Assembly: GCF_039414295.1 (NCBI RefSeq)
Contig: NZ_JBCITM010000005.1
Coordinates: 1-64,000 of the forward strand
Reading direction: 5' to 3'
DNA from: Anoxynatronum sibiricum
Lineage (GTDB): Bacteria; Bacillota; Clostridia; Peptostreptococcales; Tindalliaceae
DNA length: 64,000 nucleotides
A program made the translations under genes and the position numbers. The notes beneath the pieces were generated by a model. The model was not told the DNA's origin and made no database searches. It saw nothing but the letters and a program-made list of their open reading frames with translations. The stretch's first letter is position 1. Each line of letters begins with the position of its first letter. Of the stretch, positions 61,665-64,000 are shown piece by piece.

Positions 61665-62845
61665 ACAGAACCATTCTTTTGGTCGATGATGAAAGGCAAG
61701 TAGTTCGTTCTCTGGAACGGCTGCTAATGGATACTGACTATCGGGTTTTGTCAGCCCTCAATGCACAGCAGGGGCTGGAGATACTGGAGAAAGAAACCAT
61801 CAATCTGGTAATGAGCGATATGCGCATGCCTGTCATGGACGGGTATGAGTTCCTCAACATCGTCAAAGAGCAGTATCCCCACGTGATTCGAATCATGCTC
61901 AGCGGGTATTCTGAAGAGAATGTGGTGCTGAAGGCACTGGAAGACAATACGGTGAAAGTGTATCTTTTCAAACCCTGGAAAAATGAAGAACTGCTGGAAA
62001 CCCTGCGCCAGATTTTTGAAACCTATGACCTTCTCAGCAGTTCCCATCTGCTGGAAATCATCAACAATGCCTCTTTTCTGCCCACCATCGAAGATGCCTA
62101 CTGGGAAATCATACAGGCCATGGATCATGAGAGCGACCTTTCCAAGATTGCCTCCCATATTGAAAAAGACTCTGCCATTGCCAGCAAAGTGCTTCGACTG
62201 GCCAATTCTGCCTATTACGGAGCACGAACAGGCTCCCTGCACAAGGCAGTAACCTATATCGGCCTGAAACATACCCGTCATCTGGTGATGTCCACCGCCA
62301 TTATCGGATTCTTCCAGGGAAGGCATCAGGCACGCTCACTCATGCATCGTCTTTGGAAGCAGGCGGCCCTTTCCCATCGGCTCTATCATCATCTCTACCA
62401 ACATCATCTAAATCACAAAATGCCTGAAAACAACATACCGGCAGCGCTCCTTCACAACATCGGCGTGATGTTCTTGCTGGGGCATTTTGGAGAAGATTAC
62501 GCAACCCTGTTACTGCGAGCTGATGAGCAAAAACAGGCCCTGGAAGAATGTGAGCGGCAGGCCTATGGCAACACACACATGGAAGCTGGCGGGTATCTCC
62601 TCAGCTGGTGGAACTTCCCTTTCCCGGTGGTGGAAGCCGCCCTGTATCATCATGCCCCCTTTGATCACCGGGTGATCAACACAGAAGTGACAGCAGCCGT
62701 TCATCTGGTCAACCGATATTCCCATCAACTGCTGGGATTTCCGCAATATGACGGGTATGACGACCGCGTATTTGATTACCTGGGCGTGAATCAAGCGCAT
62801 TTTGAAAAAAGCCTGGAAAGCATTTCCCTTGAAGAGGAGGCTTAA
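61661..62845 (+). CDS. REC-HDOD response regulator
   Basis: Response regulator of 394 residues: a receiver (VDDERQ, phospho-Asp in LVMSDMRMPVMDG, Lys in FKPWK) followed by an HDOD domain with SKIASHIEKDSAIASKVLRLANSAYYGA and ALLHNIGVMFLLGHF. HDOD proteins take part in signalling, often with second messengers, stress or chemotaxis, without a fixed enzymatic role. It is coupled to the kinase gene and most likely its phosphorylation target. Confidence 0.9.
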   Translation: MNRTILLVDDERQVVRSLERLLMDTDYRVLSALNAQQGLEILEKETINLVMSDMRMPVMDGYEFLNIVKEQYPHVIRIMLSGYSEENVVLKALEDNTVKVYLFKPWKNEELLETLRQIFETYDLLSSSHLLEIINNASFLPTIEDAYWEIIQAMDHESDLSKIASHIEKDSAIASKVLRLANSAYYGARTGSLHKAVTYIGLKHTRHLVMSTAIIGFFQGRHQARSLMHRLWKQAALSHRLYHHLYQHHLNHKMPENNIPAALLHNIGVMFLLGHFGEDYATLLLRADEQKQALEECERQAYGNTHMEAGGYLLSWWNFPFPVVEAALYHHAPFDHRVINTEVTAAVHLVNRYSHQLLGFPQYDGYDDRVFDYLGVNQAHFEKSLESISLEEEA

Positions 62846-62848
62846 CCC

Positions 62849-63916
62849 ATGGACCAACGAGAAGCCGTTCTTTTTGTAGACGATGAAATCAATGTGCTCA
62901 GTTCCCTTAAACGGGGAATGATGGACGAACCCTATACCTGCTACTTTGCCTCCAGCGGGAAAGAAGCGCTGGTCATTCTTGCAGAAAAAACCATCAGCGT
63001 CATAGTCACCGATATGCGCATGCCAGAAATGACGGGGCTGAAACTGTTGCAGGAGGTGACCAAAGTATCGCCTGACACCGTTAAGATTGTGCTTTCAGGA
63101 TACACCCAGATTCAGCAGATTCTGGCCACCATCAATACGGTGGATATCTTTAAATTCATCACGAAACCGTGGAAAATGGAAGAAGAGTTTAAAGTCATTA
63201 TTCAACAGGCAGTGACCTATTACCGTATGAAAAAAGAGCACGAGCAACTGAAACATGACCTGGAGAACCGGAACAAAGTATACCGCAACATGCTGGCCAC
63301 CATGACAGGACGGGTGGCAACAGCCCAAAAACAAGTACAACTGGTGGGTGCCTTGTCAGAAAAGATGCTTGAATATGCACACCGTCATCAACACACCGAA
63401 AGTGCCGGAATCAGGACCATGCTGGAGCAACAGCCCGTGCTTTTCCAGACTTTGAAAAAAATCATTTTACTCCAGGCAGATCAACAAACAGCTGACGAAC
63501 TGGAGACGTGGTTAAGAACTGAGCTGAGCAGGTCAGTTTCACTAGAAAAAGTGACAACCGGCAGGCTGCCGGCAGAAACAAAAACCGGGAAAGTGGAAAA
63601 CAGACCAGTACCAATCAGTACCGACGGCAGGCTGATGGCCGGAGGAATGAAGATGATCCTGGACCTGTTGCCCCAAACCCTGCGGAACCAGCCAATTCTT
63701 CTGGAGACCACTCAGCCCAGCCATCATATTTTTCATTGCCTGCTGCGGCTTTCCCTGGGAGAAGGAGAGGCCGCCCAGATAGACCCTGACTGCCTTGAGT
63801 ACTTGAACCTGGTTCTGGGAAATGCGCTGGAAACGGTTGAGATTCATTTTTCAGCCGTCATTGAAGCGCATCATCTGGTGATGAAAATGACAACACCTCT
63901 GAAAGAACCTTCTTGA
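62849..63916 (+). CDS. REC domain protein with unknown C-terminal part
   Basis: A 355-residue response regulator. The receiver (residues 1-130) has FVDDE, phospho-Asp in VIVTDMRMPEMTG and Lys in ITKPWK, close to RpfG/HDOD-type receivers. A coiled-coil linker follows (about 128-160). The last 190 residues match no family that I recognise; the end (YLNLVLGNALETVEIHFSAVIEAHHLVMKM) is helical then beta. It lies three bases after the HDOD gene, so all three act in one pathway. Output unknown. Confidence 0.85.
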   Translation: MDQREAVLFVDDEINVLSSLKRGMMDEPYTCYFASSGKEALVILAEKTISVIVTDMRMPEMTGLKLLQEVTKVSPDTVKIVLSGYTQIQQILATINTVDIFKFITKPWKMEEEFKVIIQQAVTYYRMKKEHEQLKHDLENRNKVYRNMLATMTGRVATAQKQVQLVGALSEKMLEYAHRHQHTESAGIRTMLEQQPVLFQTLKKIILLQADQQTADELETWLRTELSRSVSLEKVTTGRLPAETKTGKVENRPVPISTDGRLMAGGMKMILDLLPQTLRNQPILLETTQPSHHIFHCLLRLSLGEGEAAQIDPDCLEYLNLVLGNALETVEIHFSAVIEAHHLVMKMTTPLKEPS

Positions 63917-63984
63917 ATGACGGTTTCGACATGACAGCTCCGATGACAAATCAGCAGCGGCTAAGATTCACAGGAGAAGATTCA

Positions 63985-64000
63985 ATGATGAAAGGAGGCG
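63985..64000 (+). CDS. Possible start of the next gene (cut by window edge)
   Basis: GGAG lies eight bases before an ATG at 63985. Alternatively AAAGGAGG at the very end is the ribosome-binding site of a gene beginning outside the window. Nothing more can be said. Confidence 0.3.

Overview
The window is the replication-origin region of a low-to-mid G+C Gram-positive bacterium, most likely an anaerobic member of the Clostridia. The basis is the Bacillus/Clostridium order rnpA-rpmH-oriC-dnaA-dnaN-yaaA-recF-remB-gyrB-gyrA, consensus sigma-A promoters, a serS T-box, an RsbV/RsbW/SigB-type switch, perfect parS sites next to parA-parB, a DUF1858 protein and a TRAP transporter. Genus cannot be fixed from what is visible. 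Almost all genes left of about 34.1 kb are on the minus strand and almost all genes right of 34.8 kb are on the plus strand, so transcription runs away from the origin on both sides. The exceptions are a YcxB-like gene at 9.6 kb and a (p)ppGpp synthetase at 58.8 kb.

Left arm, 0.3-9.5 kb: a catabolic cluster with a short-chain dehydrogenase, two enolase-superfamily sugar-acid dehydratases, an alpha/beta hydrolase, a three-part TRAP transporter (dctM, dctQ, dctP) and a LacI-family repressor. Near-identical palindromic operators lie by the repressor. It reads as uptake, de-esterification, dehydration and oxidation of a sugar acid, substrate unknown. At 9.6-15.6 kb are a YcxB-like protein, serS under a complete T-box leader, a hot-dog thioesterase and a large UPF0182 membrane protein. 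At 16-17.6 kb is an rsbV-rsbW-sigma operon closed by a strong terminator.

At 17.7-24.4 kb is the least ordinary locus: two tandem, probably translationally coupled P-loop ATPases of 1569 and 655 residues. The first has a long helical-repeat region, a beta-sandwich and a C-terminal ATPase. The second has an N-terminal ATPase and a C-terminal HEPN-like RNxxxH motif. The design resembles STAND/NACHT-type sensor-effector conflict systems, but no such function is shown here.

Centre, 24.8-36 kb: gyrA, gyrB, remB, recF, yaaA, dnaN and dnaA, then an origin with clusters of DnaA boxes on both sides of dnaA, then rpmH, rnpA, yidD, yidC and jag. Right arm, 37.6-45 kb: mnmE, mnmG, rsmG, parA, parB and a cysteine desulfurase-like gene, with two perfect parS sites, one inside a 38-base perfect palindrome. 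At 45.3-48.7 kb are DUF4446, a lipid kinase, an anchored protein and a CvpA-like protein. At 48.9-58.6 kb are replication, repair and housekeeping genes (dnaX, ebfC, recR, an aromatic-acid-exporter-like protein, DUF2232, gdpP, rplI, dnaB, DUF1858). At 58.8-63.9 kb are a small alarmone synthetase with an odd tail and a three-gene response-regulator cluster (REC-histidine kinase, REC-HDOD, REC-unknown). No tRNA, rRNA, insertion sequence or CRISPR array was seen. Several spacers hold short tandem duplications.
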